Source: a virus. From it: a stretch of 23,678 nucleotides of DNA. Where the stretch lies: positions 1 through 23,678 of IMG/VR virus record IMGVR_UViG_3300042567_002692. One strand, written 5' to 3'. Shown one piece after another: positions 14,675 through 23,140 of this stretch. Each line of letters begins with the position of its first letter. The stretch's first letter is position 1. A program made the translations under genes and the position numbers. Below the pieces are notes generated by a model, which saw nothing but the letters and a program-made list of their open reading frames with translations, ran no database searches and was not told the DNA's origin.

Positions 14675-15873
14675 TCTTCAGTTGTTTTTTCATCTTCATC
14701 TATTAAATGATCAATTTCTTCAATAAACTCTTCATCTACACCGTAGCAGAAAGTAGGTTTAATAACTTTTTCATTAATTTCTTCAAGTATAGGTTCCATT
14801 ACACGTGGCGTAAAAAGCTCATTAGGCTTAATTACATCATTTAAGTGTCTTACTGCAATACCTCTTGCAGTTTCAGATGGTTGAAAATATACTAACATTT
14901 CCTTTTCATCCTTCTGATAACGATGTTCTTTGCATTCTGCCTGATCAGCTTCCTTTAATTTAAGATAATCTTTTTCACTAATAAACTTACCTTTTTGAAT
15001 TCCACAATTTTCCCAACTGATAAAGTCTTGAAGACCTACATAAGGATTCATTCCTTTATCGAATCTAATATAAAATTTTACAGGAGTAGGTTTTGCAAAA
15101 CGATTCTTGTTAGGTTTTGCAGTAACAATAATACCGGTTTTTTCTGCACCTTCAGCTAATTGAGCTTTTCCTAAGAAAAGAATAATTGAAGCTGCATACT
15201 CAGGTCCAGTTCCTCCTCCGGCAACTTGCTTACTAAAAAGATCTTGAGTCTGATAAGTGTGATTTGTAAAGATAAAAGGAATCTTACAAATTCCCATTTG
15301 AGTCATTAGGATTCTAAAAGTAGATTTCAAAAGTTTAGCTCTTGTCATATCTGACTTATCAGATCCAGAAGCTGCATCATCAATTTCCTTTTGAGTTGCT
15401 AAGTTTCCTGCAGAATCTAAGATTATCATTAATTTAGGAATTTCTACGCCTTTCTTTTTCTGTTCAAGAAGCATTTTAGTTAGATTAGTAACACTAGATC
15501 TAAATTCTTGAACAGTATTACACGGTTCATATCTTAATTTCTTGGGATCTATTCCAAACTTTTCTACTAAGCTTCTGTCTACTGCGTTTTCCGAATCATA
15601 GTAAACGATATAGTATCCGAGTTTCTGAGCCTCTCTTACCGCGTTTAGAGTTAAGAAAGTTTTACCGGTACCAGAAGGACCTGCAATACATACAGATCGA
15701 TTATTCGGAAAACCTCCGAATAAAGATCCAGTCAATGATGCATTTAATGCATAATTTCCTGTCGAGATGTAATGATCTACTTGTGAAATTTCACTCTTAT
15801 CCAGAGTGTCTCCATATGTAGAGATTTTTGACATCTCTTTGTTTAATTCTTCAAATGAAAATTCTTTTGCCAT
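14671..15873 (-). CDS. uvsX: Recombinase UvsX (RecA-like)
   Basis: A 400-aa RecA-family strand-exchange ATPase; T4 UvsX is 391 aa. The Walker A motif GPSGTGKT is at 65-72, preceded by the UvsX-type N-terminus with ISTGNYALNASLTGSLFGG (36-54). YYDSENAVD at 91-99 contains the catalytic Glu95. Walker B LMIILDSAGNL is at 148-158, and NHTYQTQDLFSKQVAGGGTG at 204-223 corresponds to the DNA-binding loop region. A strongly acidic tail ends the protein (EEIDHLIDEDEKTTEE), as in UvsX and RecA. It lies 21 bp downstream of the polymerase C-terminal gene, and its stop overlaps the 99-aa gene. With gp46/47 it would drive recombination-dependent replication. Confidence 0.96.
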   Translation of the reverse strand: MAKEFSFEELNKEMSKISTYGDTLDKSEISQVDHYISTGNYALNASLTGSLFGGFPNNRSVCIAGPSGTGKTFLTLNAVREAQKLGYYIVYYDSENAVDRSLVEKFGIDPKKLRYEPCNTVQEFRSSVTNLTKMLLEQKKKGVEIPKLMIILDSAGNLATQKEIDDAASGSDKSDMTRAKLLKSTFRILMTQMGICKIPFIFTNHTYQTQDLFSKQVAGGGTGPEYAASIILFLGKAQLAEGAEKTGIIVTAKPNKNRFAKPTPVKFYIRFDKGMNPYVGLQDFISWENCGIQKGKFISEKDYLKLKEADQAECKEHRYQKDEKEMLVYFQPSETARGIAVRHLNDVIKPNELFTPRVMEPILEEINEKVIKPTFCYGVDEEFIEEIDHLIDEDEKTTEE

Positions 15874-15894
15874 ATTATTATTTTTTATTTTTTT

Positions 15895-17049
15895 CTAGAA
15901 AACAGAGGTAGAGTAAATTAAATTTCTATCCAAAGTAGGAAGACCCATTGCAACAATTACTCTATTTATTGGATCTATGATAGCTTTTTCAAACTGCGCA
16001 TCATAATCAACGGGAGGAGCGAATTCATAAGGATGATCTCCTGCAACAAATCCAAAAATATCGCATACAGGATCTTTACTCACATACATTTTTATTTTTT
16101 CTCCGTTTGCAACATTTTTATACTTATTCTTAAATTTACTATTGTTTAATATATAGTTATAATATCCAGCTGCTCTTACATTCATAGGACATCCTTTTTC
16201 CATCTCAAATTCTGAATAATCATTTAGAATATATTTTTGGTAGTTATTAACTCTAAAGTTAAAACAAATATGTTCTATATTTGCAACTTTAAATTCTCTC
16301 TTAGTCTTTTTCATTAAAGCTATAAGTTCAGGATATTCTACCTTATCAACAGAAAAGAAATATTTTAAAATTTCTTTTAGTTTAGTTCTAGCAAAAAGCG
16401 GAGTACTGGACTGAATAATTTCAAATCCTTTTGCACTAATTTTAGTTAAAGAATCATAATGAATATCTGGATCTTTCCAAACAATATTCTGCATGTATTT
16501 CTTTTTTGCTAGCCAAATTGCGTTTTTGGCAACTGATTCTAATTCAAAGCTTAAGAAGTTATCCGAATTGTTCTTTTTTGCATAAGCATCTAGAATATTC
16601 TCAATATAAACTTTGAGTCTTACTTCATAAAGTTTAAGAATAAATTCTTTTTCATTTCCTTGCCACGTTGATTTTTCTAAAACCTCCTGAAATCTGAGGT
16701 AACAAGAATCAGTATCGATATAGATCACCAAAGGTTTTCTAACCTGACTTGTTACCTCAATTCCTAGAGCTTGATGAGCATCCTTGTCTTTATGCCAAAA
16801 TTCGTGGAAATACTTATTAATCATCTTCTCGGTATACAAAATTGCATCTTGTCCTTGAAGAGTGATTGTTTCCGCAAGATTAATATTGAAAAAATAGAAC
16901 CATTCGTTTCCAAATGCACCGTAAATTGAATTAAGCATCAATTTAACAGCTTGCTCAAAGTTATAATACTTTTTTGCTTCCTGTTCTACTCCTTGAAGCA
17001 AAGCTTCAAGTTCCTGAATTGTTAGTTCAGTTTCAATATTATTCTTCAT
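15895..17049 (-). CDS. 43B: DNA polymerase gp43, C-terminal half (palm motifs B and C, thumb)
   Basis: A 384-aa protein that begins in the fingers of a family B polymerase. Motif B (QAVKLMLNSIYGAFG, 33-47) carries Lys36, Asn40 and Tyr43, and motif C (YIDTDSCY, 110-117) carries Asp112 and Asp114. GFEIIQSSTP (208-217) corresponds to METQQSSTP of T4 gp43. The exonuclease domain and motif A are missing here but present in the separate gene at 21694-23109. Together the halves make 855 aa against 898 in T4, so the enzyme is split rather than degraded. The first 30 residues, IQELEALLQGVEQEAKKYYN and those before, form a helix that would pair with the basic helical end of the other half. The ATG overlaps the clamp stop by 11 bp. 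No split-intein sequence is visible. Confidence 0.95.
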   Translation of the reverse strand: MKNNIETELTIQELEALLQGVEQEAKKYYNFEQAVKLMLNSIYGAFGNEWFYFFNINLAETITLQGQDAILYTEKMINKYFHEFWHKDKDAHQALGIEVTSQVRKPLVIYIDTDSCYLRFQEVLEKSTWQGNEKEFILKLYEVRLKVYIENILDAYAKKNNSDNFLSFELESVAKNAIWLAKKKYMQNIVWKDPDIHYDSLTKISAKGFEIIQSSTPLFARTKLKEILKYFFSVDKVEYPELIALMKKTKREFKVANIEHICFNFRVNNYQKYILNDYSEFEMEKGCPMNVRAAGYYNYILNNSKFKNKYKNVANGEKIKMYVSKDPVCDIFGFVAGDHPYEFAPPVDYDAQFEKAIIDPINRVIVAMGLPTLDRNLIYSTSVF

Positions 17050-17794
17050 CGTCAGTTATCGCTACAGCAATAGTTAAAAGTGTGTTAGTATCTAAAGATT
17101 TGAAAACAATTTTATTAGAGCAGATTACTGCTTTATAATTTTCTTTGTCAAGAAGAGGTGCATATTTTTTATACACAGTCACTTCGGAATCGGAAGTTAA
17201 TCCGTTAATCTGATGTGTAAGTACTGCATCATAGCCTTCTCCTTCGATTGAAACTCCTGCAGCAGAACCTTTAAACTTAAATACTTCTTTGTCTTTATCA
17301 AGATTAAAAAGCGATTTCATTTTATCTGCATGAGTAGTCAACATTTCAAAATCAAAAAGAGATTCTGCAGTAGAAAATGCTCTTTTAACTTCTTCATCTG
17401 ACATTTCCATAAAAGATAAACTAGGATCTGCACAATAAAGTTTAATTTTTAAATCATCAGTTTCGATGATAAAGTCACTTGCAAAATAATCATTTCCAAC
17501 TTTGTCGAAAATAATTCTACCGGAACATTCTCCAGCAAAATGTGAAAGTGCTTCAATTACCTTATTTCCATTAAAGAAAGAAACTTTAACTGGAGCGTCT
17601 GGCCATTTTTCAACTTCAAACATTTCTTCTGTTCTTACACTGACAAGTTTTACTCCATCTCGCTGAGGAAGATACACAGAGGATACTGTGGATTTTTCTC
17701 CGATCTTTAAGAAAATAAACTTATCAATGGAAAGAAGCTTCTTGATAAACGCCTGGAATTCAAGCGTGTTTAGCTTTTTGATTTTAATTTCCAT
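17039..17794 (-). CDS. 45: Sliding clamp (gp45-like)
   Basis: I chose the start at 17794 (MEIKIKKLNTLEFQAFIKKL), giving 251 aa; T4 gp45 is 228 aa. An upstream in-frame ATG at 17842 would add 16 residues encoded by A/T-rich DNA that looks like leader. The protein is a gp45-type clamp: a first helix (LEFQAFIKKLLSI) resembling TTALLKNFATINSG, strands with FLKIGEKSTV, and the later inter-domain helix DFEMLTTHADKMKSLF, with an acidic end (ITDDEE). The clamp ring tethers the polymerase and in T4 also activates late transcription. It overlaps the polymerase C-terminal gene, which supports the assignment. A strong terminator lies 60 bp upstream, so the clamp-polymerase-uvsX operon must have its own promoter, probably in the TATAAAATAAAAA-rich leader (17800-17830). 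Confidence 0.85.
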   Translation of the reverse strand: MEIKIKKLNTLEFQAFIKKLLSIDKFIFLKIGEKSTVSSVYLPQRDGVKLVSVRTEEMFEVEKWPDAPVKVSFFNGNKVIEALSHFAGECSGRIIFDKVGNDYFASDFIIETDDLKIKLYCADPSLSFMEMSDEEVKRAFSTAESLFDFEMLTTHADKMKSLFNLDKDKEVFKFKGSAAGVSIEGEGYDAVLTHQINGLTSDSEVTVYKKYAPLLDKENYKAVICSNKIVFKSLDTNTLLTIAVAITDDEE

Positions 17795-17855
17795 TTTTTT
17801 ATAGATTTTTATTTTATAGTTAAAAAGTTCAGATTGTTTCAATATGATTAAAAAG

Positions 17856-17890
17856 AAAAAGGTCCTCTGCTTTAAACAGAGGACCTTTTT
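17856..17890 (-). terminator. Intrinsic terminator between the histone-like gene and the clamp
   Basis: A perfect 14-bp stem (AAAAAGGTCCTCTG, 17856-17869, with 17877-17890) and a 7-base loop. On the minus strand the stem ends in TTTTT-C-TTTT, and on the plus strand in six T, so it could stop transcription both ways. It closes the nrdB-nrdA-histone-like unit. Confidence 0.9.
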
Positions 17891-17905
17891 TAAATCGGTT
17901 TGTAA

Positions 17906-18082
17906 TTACTCAGCGTTCTTAGACTCTTGAACGTTTGTTCTTAAATCTTGAGCAAGTTTCTTAAGATCTTGCATTGATTTTCTTACACGAGTTCCGGCTG
18001 CCTTGTTGCCTTTTTCATAAAACCTTTGGATGTCTCCTTCAGTTTCGTTAACAAGGGCTTTAATTTTTTCAAAAATTTCCAT
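17906..18082 (-). CDS. Histone H1-like DNA-binding protein of Bacteroidota type, 58 aa
   Basis: Translated by hand: ATG at 18082-18080, TAA at 17908-17906. The protein begins MEIFEKIKALVNETEGDIQR and continues FYEKGNKAAGTRVRKSMQDL, ending KKLAQDLRTNVQESKNAE. The block KGNKAAGTRVRK(S/G)MQ(D/E)LK and the terminal VQE-KN are characteristic, to my knowledge, of the short histone H1/Hc1-like proteins found across Bacteroidota, where they bind DNA. Finding one in a T4-like phage suggests acquisition from such a host. It lies between nrdA and a strong terminator, so it would be the last gene of that unit. It may coat phage or host DNA or mimic the host protein. The family call is confident; the role in the phage is unknown. 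Confidence 0.85.
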   Translation of the reverse strand: MEIFEKIKALVNETEGDIQRFYEKGNKAAGTRVRKSMQDLKKLAQDLRTNVQESKNAE

Positions 18083-18157
18083 TTGTTTATTATTTTTTTA
18101 ATTGCACTTAGGTGCATTTTGATTCTTTATATTGAAAATAAGGAAAAAGTTTAAAAA

Positions 18158-20587
18158 CTAGCTTCCGCATGCGATACATTCATCTGGATTATCTAATGAA
18201 CAAGTCATATCTTCAATAACTGAAAAGACTTGCTTATCTTCTACAGACTTAATAGGAACTGCAGGAACCGTAGCCAGTCTTTCAACTGATACTGAACTTG
18301 TATCTATTCCTAATCCCGCGAGAGCGTTTGCTGCAGATTTAGTTCTAAGATAGTACATTCCGGTTTTTAGTCCTTTTTCCCATGAATAAAAATGCGCTGA
18401 AGTAAGTTTAGCGGCATTACATCCTTCTATAAACAGATTCAAAGATTGAGATTGACAGATAAAAGCTCCTCTGTCAGCTGACATATCAATTAAATCTTTC
18501 TGTTTCATTTCCCATACTGTCATATAGACTTCTCTTAGATCTTGAGGAATTTCAGGAATATTCATAACTGAACCTTTTGCTGCAAAAAGTTTCAATCTCA
18601 TTTCCTCAGTCCAAAGACCTCTTATAATTAAATCTTCTACTAAATGCTTATTAATAAGAGTGTATTCACCTGCAAGAGTTCTTCTTTTATAAAGATTAGA
18701 AGTAAACGGTTCGAATGCTTCATTATTTCCAAGAATTTGAGCAGTTGACGCAGTAGGCATTGGAGCTACTAACAATGAATTTCTTACTCCGTGTTTTGCA
18801 ACTTTTTCTTTTAAAGCATTCCAATCCCATCTCGATGAGGGTTCAACATTCCACATATCAAACTGAAAAATTCCTTTTGATATTGGAGATCCTTTATATG
18901 ACTTATATGTCCCTTCTAAAGCTGCAATATCACACGATGCCTCGAGAGATGCGTAATAGATAGTTTCAAATATATCCTTATTAAGTTGCTTTGCTTCATC
19001 TGAAGTAAACGGTAATCCCAATAGCGCAAAAGTATCAGCTAATCCTTGAATACCTAATCCGATTGGACGATGTCTCATATTAGAATTCTTAGCCTCTTGG
19101 ACTGGATAGTAATTAACATCAATAACCTTATTTAAGTTTTTGGTAATTTGATAGGTTACTTCTCTAAGTTTTGCAAAATCGAAAGATCTCTGTCCTTTCT
19201 TCTTTTTAGAAGAAATATTTTCAATATATTTAGGAAGAGCAATTGAAGCAAGATTACATACTGCAATTTCATCTGCACTTGTATATTCCATAATCTCAGT
19301 GCATAAGTTACTTCCGTGTAAAGTTCCTAGATTCTTTTGATTATTTTTTCTATTTGCATGATCCTTAAAAAGAATATAAGGAGTTCCTGTTTCAATCTGA
19401 GATTCTACAATTTTCTCCCAAACTTCTCTTGCCTTTATAGTTTTTCTACCTTTTCCTTCAGCTTCATATTTAGCATAAAGAGCTTCAAATTCATCTCCAT
19501 AAGATTCATGTAAATTCAAAGCTTCATCTGGAGAAAATAAAGTCCAATTTCCATTTTCTTTTACTCTCTTCATAAAGAGGTCTGGAATCCACATTGCCAG
19601 AAAAAGATCTCTAGCTCTTAATTCTTCCTTACCATGATTTTTCTTTAAATCTAAAAAGTCAAATATATCAGAATGCCAAGGTTCTAAATAAACTGCAATA
19701 GATCCTTTTCTCTTACCTCCTCCTTGATCAACGTATCTTGCAGTTTCATTAAAGACTTTCAGCATTGGAATAATTCCATTTGAAGTTCCATTAGTACCTT
19801 TAATATAAGCACCTTTAGATCTTACGTTATGAATATGAATTCCAATTCCACCTGCATTTTTTGAAATCATTGCGCAGTCGGATAGAGTTTTATAAATACC
19901 TTCTAATGAATCATCTTTCATCATTAAAAGAAAGCAAGAAGACAATTGGGCTCTCTTAGTTCCTGCATTAAACAAAGTAGGAGTAGCGTGAGTAAACATT
20001 CCGTTTGACAGAAGTTCATAGGTTTTTAAAACCTCTTCCATATTACCAGACCATATTCCGCATGCAACTCTCATCCACATATGTTGAGGTCTTTCAGCTA
20101 CTTTTCCATAGGTTTTAAGTAAGTAACTTTTTTCCAGTGTTTTGTAACCGAAGTAATCGAAGTTAAAGTCTCTATCATATACGATGGCAGATTCTAATTC
20201 TTCTCTGTTACTTTCAATAAATTCATAGATTTTTTCGTCTATCATTCCAGCCTGAAGATTAGTTTTCGGATCTATATAATCTGAAAGGTCTTTTATAGTT
20301 TCGAAGAAAGATTTCTTTGTTCCTTTATGAAGTGAAGTAACTGCGATTCTACTTGCAAGAATAGAATAATCTGGATGAATAGATGTCATAGATGCTGCAG
20401 TTTCTGCTGCAAGGTCATCCAATTCTATACTTGAAACTCCATCATAAACACCTTGAATAACTTTTTTTGCTACTTCTAAAGCATCTACAAAATCATTATT
20501 TAACCCATAAGTCTGCTTTCTAATTCTATTACTAATCTTGTCATACTTTACGATCTCCTTGGATCCATCTCTTTTTATTACGTACAT
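18158..20587 (-). CDS. nrdA: Ribonucleoside-diphosphate reductase, large subunit (class I)
   Basis: An 809-aa class I NrdA that reduces ribonucleotides to deoxyribonucleotides. An ATP-cone starts the protein ([20 protein letters not shown]). Active-site residues occur at the same numbers as in human RRM1: Cys218 (SSCFLLM), Asn427, Cys429 and Glu431 (NLCTEIM), and Cys444 (AVCNLAS). The radical-transfer tyrosine pair is Tyr745-Tyr746 ([16 protein letters not shown]), and the tail has the redox pair CIAC at 804-807. This eukaryote-like numbering fits the RNR type also common in Bacteroidota rather than T4 NrdA. It follows nrdB by 20 bp, the reverse of the usual nrdA-nrdB order, and both lie between the two polymerase halves. 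No intron or intein is visible and the frame is full length. Confidence 0.97.
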   Translation of the reverse strand: MYVIKRDGSKEIVKYDKISNRIRKQTYGLNNDFVDALEVAKKVIQGVYDGVSSIELDDLAAETAASMTSIHPDYSILASRIAVTSLHKGTKKSFFETIKDLSDYIDPKTNLQAGMIDEKIYEFIESNREELESAIVYDRDFNFDYFGYKTLEKSYLLKTYGKVAERPQHMWMRVACGIWSGNMEEVLKTYELLSNGMFTHATPTLFNAGTKRAQLSSCFLLMMKDDSLEGIYKTLSDCAMISKNAGGIGIHIHNVRSKGAYIKGTNGTSNGIIPMLKVFNETARYVDQGGGKRKGSIAVYLEPWHSDIFDFLDLKKNHGKEELRARDLFLAMWIPDLFMKRVKENGNWTLFSPDEALNLHESYGDEFEALYAKYEAEGKGRKTIKAREVWEKIVESQIETGTPYILFKDHANRKNNQKNLGTLHGSNLCTEIMEYTSADEIAVCNLASIALPKYIENISSKKKKGQRSFDFAKLREVTYQITKNLNKVIDVNYYPVQEAKNSNMRHRPIGLGIQGLADTFALLGLPFTSDEAKQLNKDIFETIYYASLEASCDIAALEGTYKSYKGSPISKGIFQFDMWNVEPSSRWDWNALKEKVAKHGVRNSLLVAPMPTASTAQILGNNEAFEPFTSNLYKRRTLAGEYTLINKHLVEDLIIRGLWTEEMRLKLFAAKGSVMNIPEIPQDLREVYMTVWEMKQKDLIDMSADRGAFICQSQSLNLFIEGCNAAKLTSAHFYSWEKGLKTGMYYLRTKSAANALAGLGIDTSSVSVERLATVPAVPIKSVEDKQVFSVIEDMTCSLDNPDECIACGS

Positions 20588-20607
20588 TATTCTTTATTTT
20601 TTCTTAA

Positions 20608-21573
20608 TTAGAAGTCTTCGTTAAAACTAAAAGTGTCTGGTTCGACATTATTACCCATAACTCCGGCTTTTTGATATTCTCCTACTCGTTTTTCAAAGAA
20701 GTTTGTCTTTCCTTCGAGCGCAATATTTTCCATAAAATCAAAAGGATTTTTTGTATGATACTCTTTATCATATCCTAATGAAACTAGAAGTCTATCAGTC
20801 ACATATTCAAGGTATTCTTTCATTAATTCTGCATTCATTCCTATTAATCTTACAGGAAGAGCTTCTGTGATAAATTCTTTTTCAATCTGAAGGGCTGAAT
20901 CAAGGATTGAAAGAATTTCATCTCTTGTTAATCTATTAGTAAGTTGTTTATAGAGTAGGCATGCAAAATCAGTATGAAGACCTTCATCTCTTGAAATTAA
21001 TTCATTAGAGAAGCTTAAACCTGGCATTAATCCTCTCTTCTTTAACCAAAATATAGAACAAAAAGATCCGGAAAAGAAAATACCTTCAACCGCAGCAAAT
21101 GCTACTAAACGTTCTACGAATTTTTCACTGTTGATCCATCTCAATGCCCATTCCGCTTTCTTTTTTACTGCTGGTACTGTTTCAATTGCATTAAAAAGAT
21201 AATCTTTATCTTTAGAATCCGTAATGTACGTATCAATAAGTAAAGAGTATGTTTCAGAATGAATATTTTCCATCATAATCTGAAACCCATAAAAACATCT
21301 AGCTTCAGGATACTGAACTTCATTTAAAAAATTAATAGCTAGATTTTCGTTTACGATTCCATCACTAGCTGCAAAAAATGCTAAAACATGTTTGATGAAA
21401 TGCTTTTCATCTTCGTTAAGTTTTTCTCTCCAATCTGTAAGATCTTGGCTTAAATCAATTTCTTCAGCTGTCCAAAAACTAGCTTCTGCGGTCTTGTACA
21501 TTTCCCAGATGTCATGATGTTTAATGGGAAAGAGGACGAATCTAGTCGAGTCTTCTTTAAGTATATTTTCCAT
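20608..21573 (-). CDS. nrdB: Ribonucleoside-diphosphate reductase, small subunit (class I)
   Basis: A 321-aa ferritin-like subunit that generates the tyrosyl radical for NrdA. Metal ligands and radical residue are all present: Asp71, Glu102 and His105 (ENIHSETY), Tyr109, Glu163 ([10 protein letters not shown]), Glu197 and His200 (SRDEGLH). Spacing and wording match eukaryotic R2 (mouse Asp139, Glu170, His173, Tyr177, Glu233, Glu267, His270). The C-terminus TFSFNEDF matches the R1-binding tail. Start: the ATG is preceded by an A-rich leader (AAAAAAAAGAAAAAATGG) and no Shine-Dalgarno. A hairpin and a late-type promoter motif lie just upstream. It is the first gene inserted after the N-terminal polymerase half. 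Confidence 0.97.
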   Translation of the reverse strand: MENILKEDSTRFVLFPIKHHDIWEMYKTAEASFWTAEEIDLSQDLTDWREKLNEDEKHFIKHVLAFFAASDGIVNENLAINFLNEVQYPEARCFYGFQIMMENIHSETYSLLIDTYITDSKDKDYLFNAIETVPAVKKKAEWALRWINSEKFVERLVAFAAVEGIFFSGSFCSIFWLKKRGLMPGLSFSNELISRDEGLHTDFACLLYKQLTNRLTRDEILSILDSALQIEKEFITEALPVRLIGMNAELMKEYLEYVTDRLLVSLGYDKEYHTKNPFDFMENIALEGKTNFFEKRVGEYQKAGVMGNNVEPDTFSFNEDF

Positions 21574-21596
21574 TTTTTCTTTTTTTTAATGATAGA

Positions 21597-21617
21597 AAAG
21601 ACCTCTTAGAGGTCTTT
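21597..21617 (-). terminator. Hairpin between the polymerase N-half and nrdB (terminator or 5' mRNA structure)
   Basis: A perfect 9-bp stem AAAGACCTC with GAGGTCTTT and a TTA loop. On the minus strand it is followed by only TTTTCTATC, a weak T tract; on the plus strand by TTTGTTTTTT. It lies about 40 bp downstream of a late-type promoter motif and 24 bp before the nrdB ATG. It may end the polymerase transcript, protect the 5' end of nrdB mRNA, or both. Confidence 0.6.
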
Positions 21618-21653
21618 GTTTTTTGATCGGTATATTGTCAAAGTGTTTTCATA

Positions 21654-21667
21654 GTTTATTATATATC
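21654..21667 (-). promoter_or_regulatory. Late-type promoter element upstream of nrdB
   Basis: The minus strand reads GATATATAATAAAC, with the same core as the five sites before virion genes and the AATAAA variant of the portal site. It lies 26 bp after the polymerase N-half stop and 80 bp before nrdB. It is the only copy seen among the replication genes. Confidence 0.5.
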
Positions 21668-21693
21668 ACATCGGCTCATTGCAGGGTGCTTTT

Positions 21694-23109
21694 TTATTGT
21701 CCGGATTTCATTTTTTTAATTTTTTTTCTGATATCTTCAGCTTTCATCTGAAGCTCAAAGGATTTCTTTTTAAAGGTCTTTCGCTGAGAATAGAGATCAG
21801 TTAAGATATTTTTTAATATGGATTCTTCTTTTGAGTAAACAGCTCCTGTAATTGAAACTATTCGATCAGGTCCCATTTCTTGGTGTCTTTCAGATGGATC
21901 TACTTTCTTAATGAAAGAATCTGGACTTACATTTATCTGTCTCATGATAGATGGATATAGTGAAGCAAAGTCAAAACAAGCTACTGCTCGATGCATACCT
22001 ACTTCAGGTTGTTTTACATAAGCTCCAGCATATTGTTCACTTCGTGTTTTATGAGGAGCTTCCCAATCTTTTGCCATTACCTTCTTCTGTAAAAGAAACT
22101 TTCTGCATAAAAGAGATTCAGTAATTGCAACCGGAGATGCAGCTTTGTAAATTCCCATTTTACACATATTTGCAATAGTTAATGCAATTTCCATTGTTTT
22201 GATTTTATCATGAATTAGATAAACAAGACATGTATCAACTGCGTTATAGAATACATATTTCAAATAATCTTTTTCATATAAATCCTGAAGAGATCCGTTG
22301 TATTTGATTTTCTTTAAACCTACAACAACTTCTGCAGTAGAATCAAGAGTAAAATTCTCTTTAATGTCAATGCTTCTATCCCATTTTCTATAAAGTTCAA
22401 GATAATCCATAACTCCAACATGTAAAGGAATTCTATCTTGTCCTATTAGTTCTCCAGAAGGAGAAGATAGAGAAGGATCAATTGCAAGTTTAATTGCTCT
22501 ATTAGTAAGATAAGTCCAGTCAAAGTTAATAAAATTCCATCCTGACATCATCGGGAATTTCTTTACGAAAGAATCAAAGAAAGTGTACAACATATCATAT
22601 TCACTATTAAATTTTTTGAATATGAAACTAAATTTAACTCCTTTTTCTTTAAAATAATCATCAATCTGATCCTGAACTGTAGATTGTTCTTGTCTTGTAA
22701 TATCTTTAGTAGCGAGTACGATTACTTGAGCAGTTGGAGTTACAATTGCGATAGTAGTAACTGGATTATCAGCTCTTCCCGGTTCTGGGAAGGTGTCTTT
22801 AACTTCAACTTCAATATCAACAAAATAGATTTTTGGAAGACTAAATGCAAAAATTTCTTCGGATTCCTCTGGAGGTAATTTTTCAAAAAATTGAAGTAAA
22901 GAATATTTGTCTAAAGCTTTACCAGCTGCTAGTTTTACGGGTCTTCCATCCCAATTTTTCCATTCTTTAGATGCTGATTTGTCTTTATCTGAACAAACTT
23001 GCCAGTTTACAACTGCATCCAATTCATATTCTTTGAATTTGGTGTTTCCTTCTTTATCATAATAGGAAACTTTAAGATCTTTACCCTTCTGTTCGACGTC
23101 TAGTAGCAT
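21694..23109 (-). CDS. 43A: DNA polymerase gp43, N-terminal half (exonuclease domain and motif A)
   Basis: A 471-aa protein holding the N-terminal domain, the 3'-5' exonuclease and the first part of the palm and fingers of a T4-type family B polymerase. Exo I is FVDIE (96-100, Asp98 and Glu100), Exo II is NFINFD (192-197, Asp197) and Exo III is YNAVD (288-292, Asp292). Motif A is DFASLYPSIM at 380-389 (Asp380). The fingers begin at SQRKTFKKKSF (441-451) and stop after a basic helix ending KKIKKMKSGQ. Motifs B and C are encoded 4.6 kb downstream at 15895-17049. All exonuclease acids are present, so proofreading should be intact. The gene ends cleanly with no trace of an intron, homing nuclease or intein beside it. 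The dUTPase gene lies 31 bp upstream. Confidence 0.95.
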   Translation of the reverse strand: MLLDVEQKGKDLKVSYYDKEGNTKFKEYELDAVVNWQVCSDKDKSASKEWKNWDGRPVKLAAGKALDKYSLLQFFEKLPPEESEEIFAFSLPKIYFVDIEVEVKDTFPEPGRADNPVTTIAIVTPTAQVIVLATKDITRQEQSTVQDQIDDYFKEKGVKFSFIFKKFNSEYDMLYTFFDSFVKKFPMMSGWNFINFDWTYLTNRAIKLAIDPSLSSPSGELIGQDRIPLHVGVMDYLELYRKWDRSIDIKENFTLDSTAEVVVGLKKIKYNGSLQDLYEKDYLKYVFYNAVDTCLVYLIHDKIKTMEIALTIANMCKMGIYKAASPVAITESLLCRKFLLQKKVMAKDWEAPHKTRSEQYAGAYVKQPEVGMHRAVACFDFASLYPSIMRQINVSPDSFIKKVDPSERHQEMGPDRIVSITGAVYSKEESILKNILTDLYSQRKTFKKKSFELQMKAEDIRKKIKKMKSGQ

Positions 23110-23140
23110 ATATTTGTATTAGTAATAAAAAGGGAAAAGT

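Noticed and set aside
17795-17842. Upstream ATG adding 16 residues to the sliding clamp
   Set aside because: The added residues come from A/T-rich leader-like DNA, and the internal Met at 17794 begins right where clamp-type sequence begins.
18103-18116. Hairpin TGCAC-TTAG-GTGCA between nrdA and the histone-like gene
   Set aside because: Only 5 bp with no T run in the gene direction; too weak to call a terminator.
15895-23109. Split intein joining the polymerase halves
   Set aside because: Neither the end of the N-half nor the start of the C-half has intein blocks, a junction Cys/Ser/Thr or a His-Asn end; both run directly into polymerase-type sequence.
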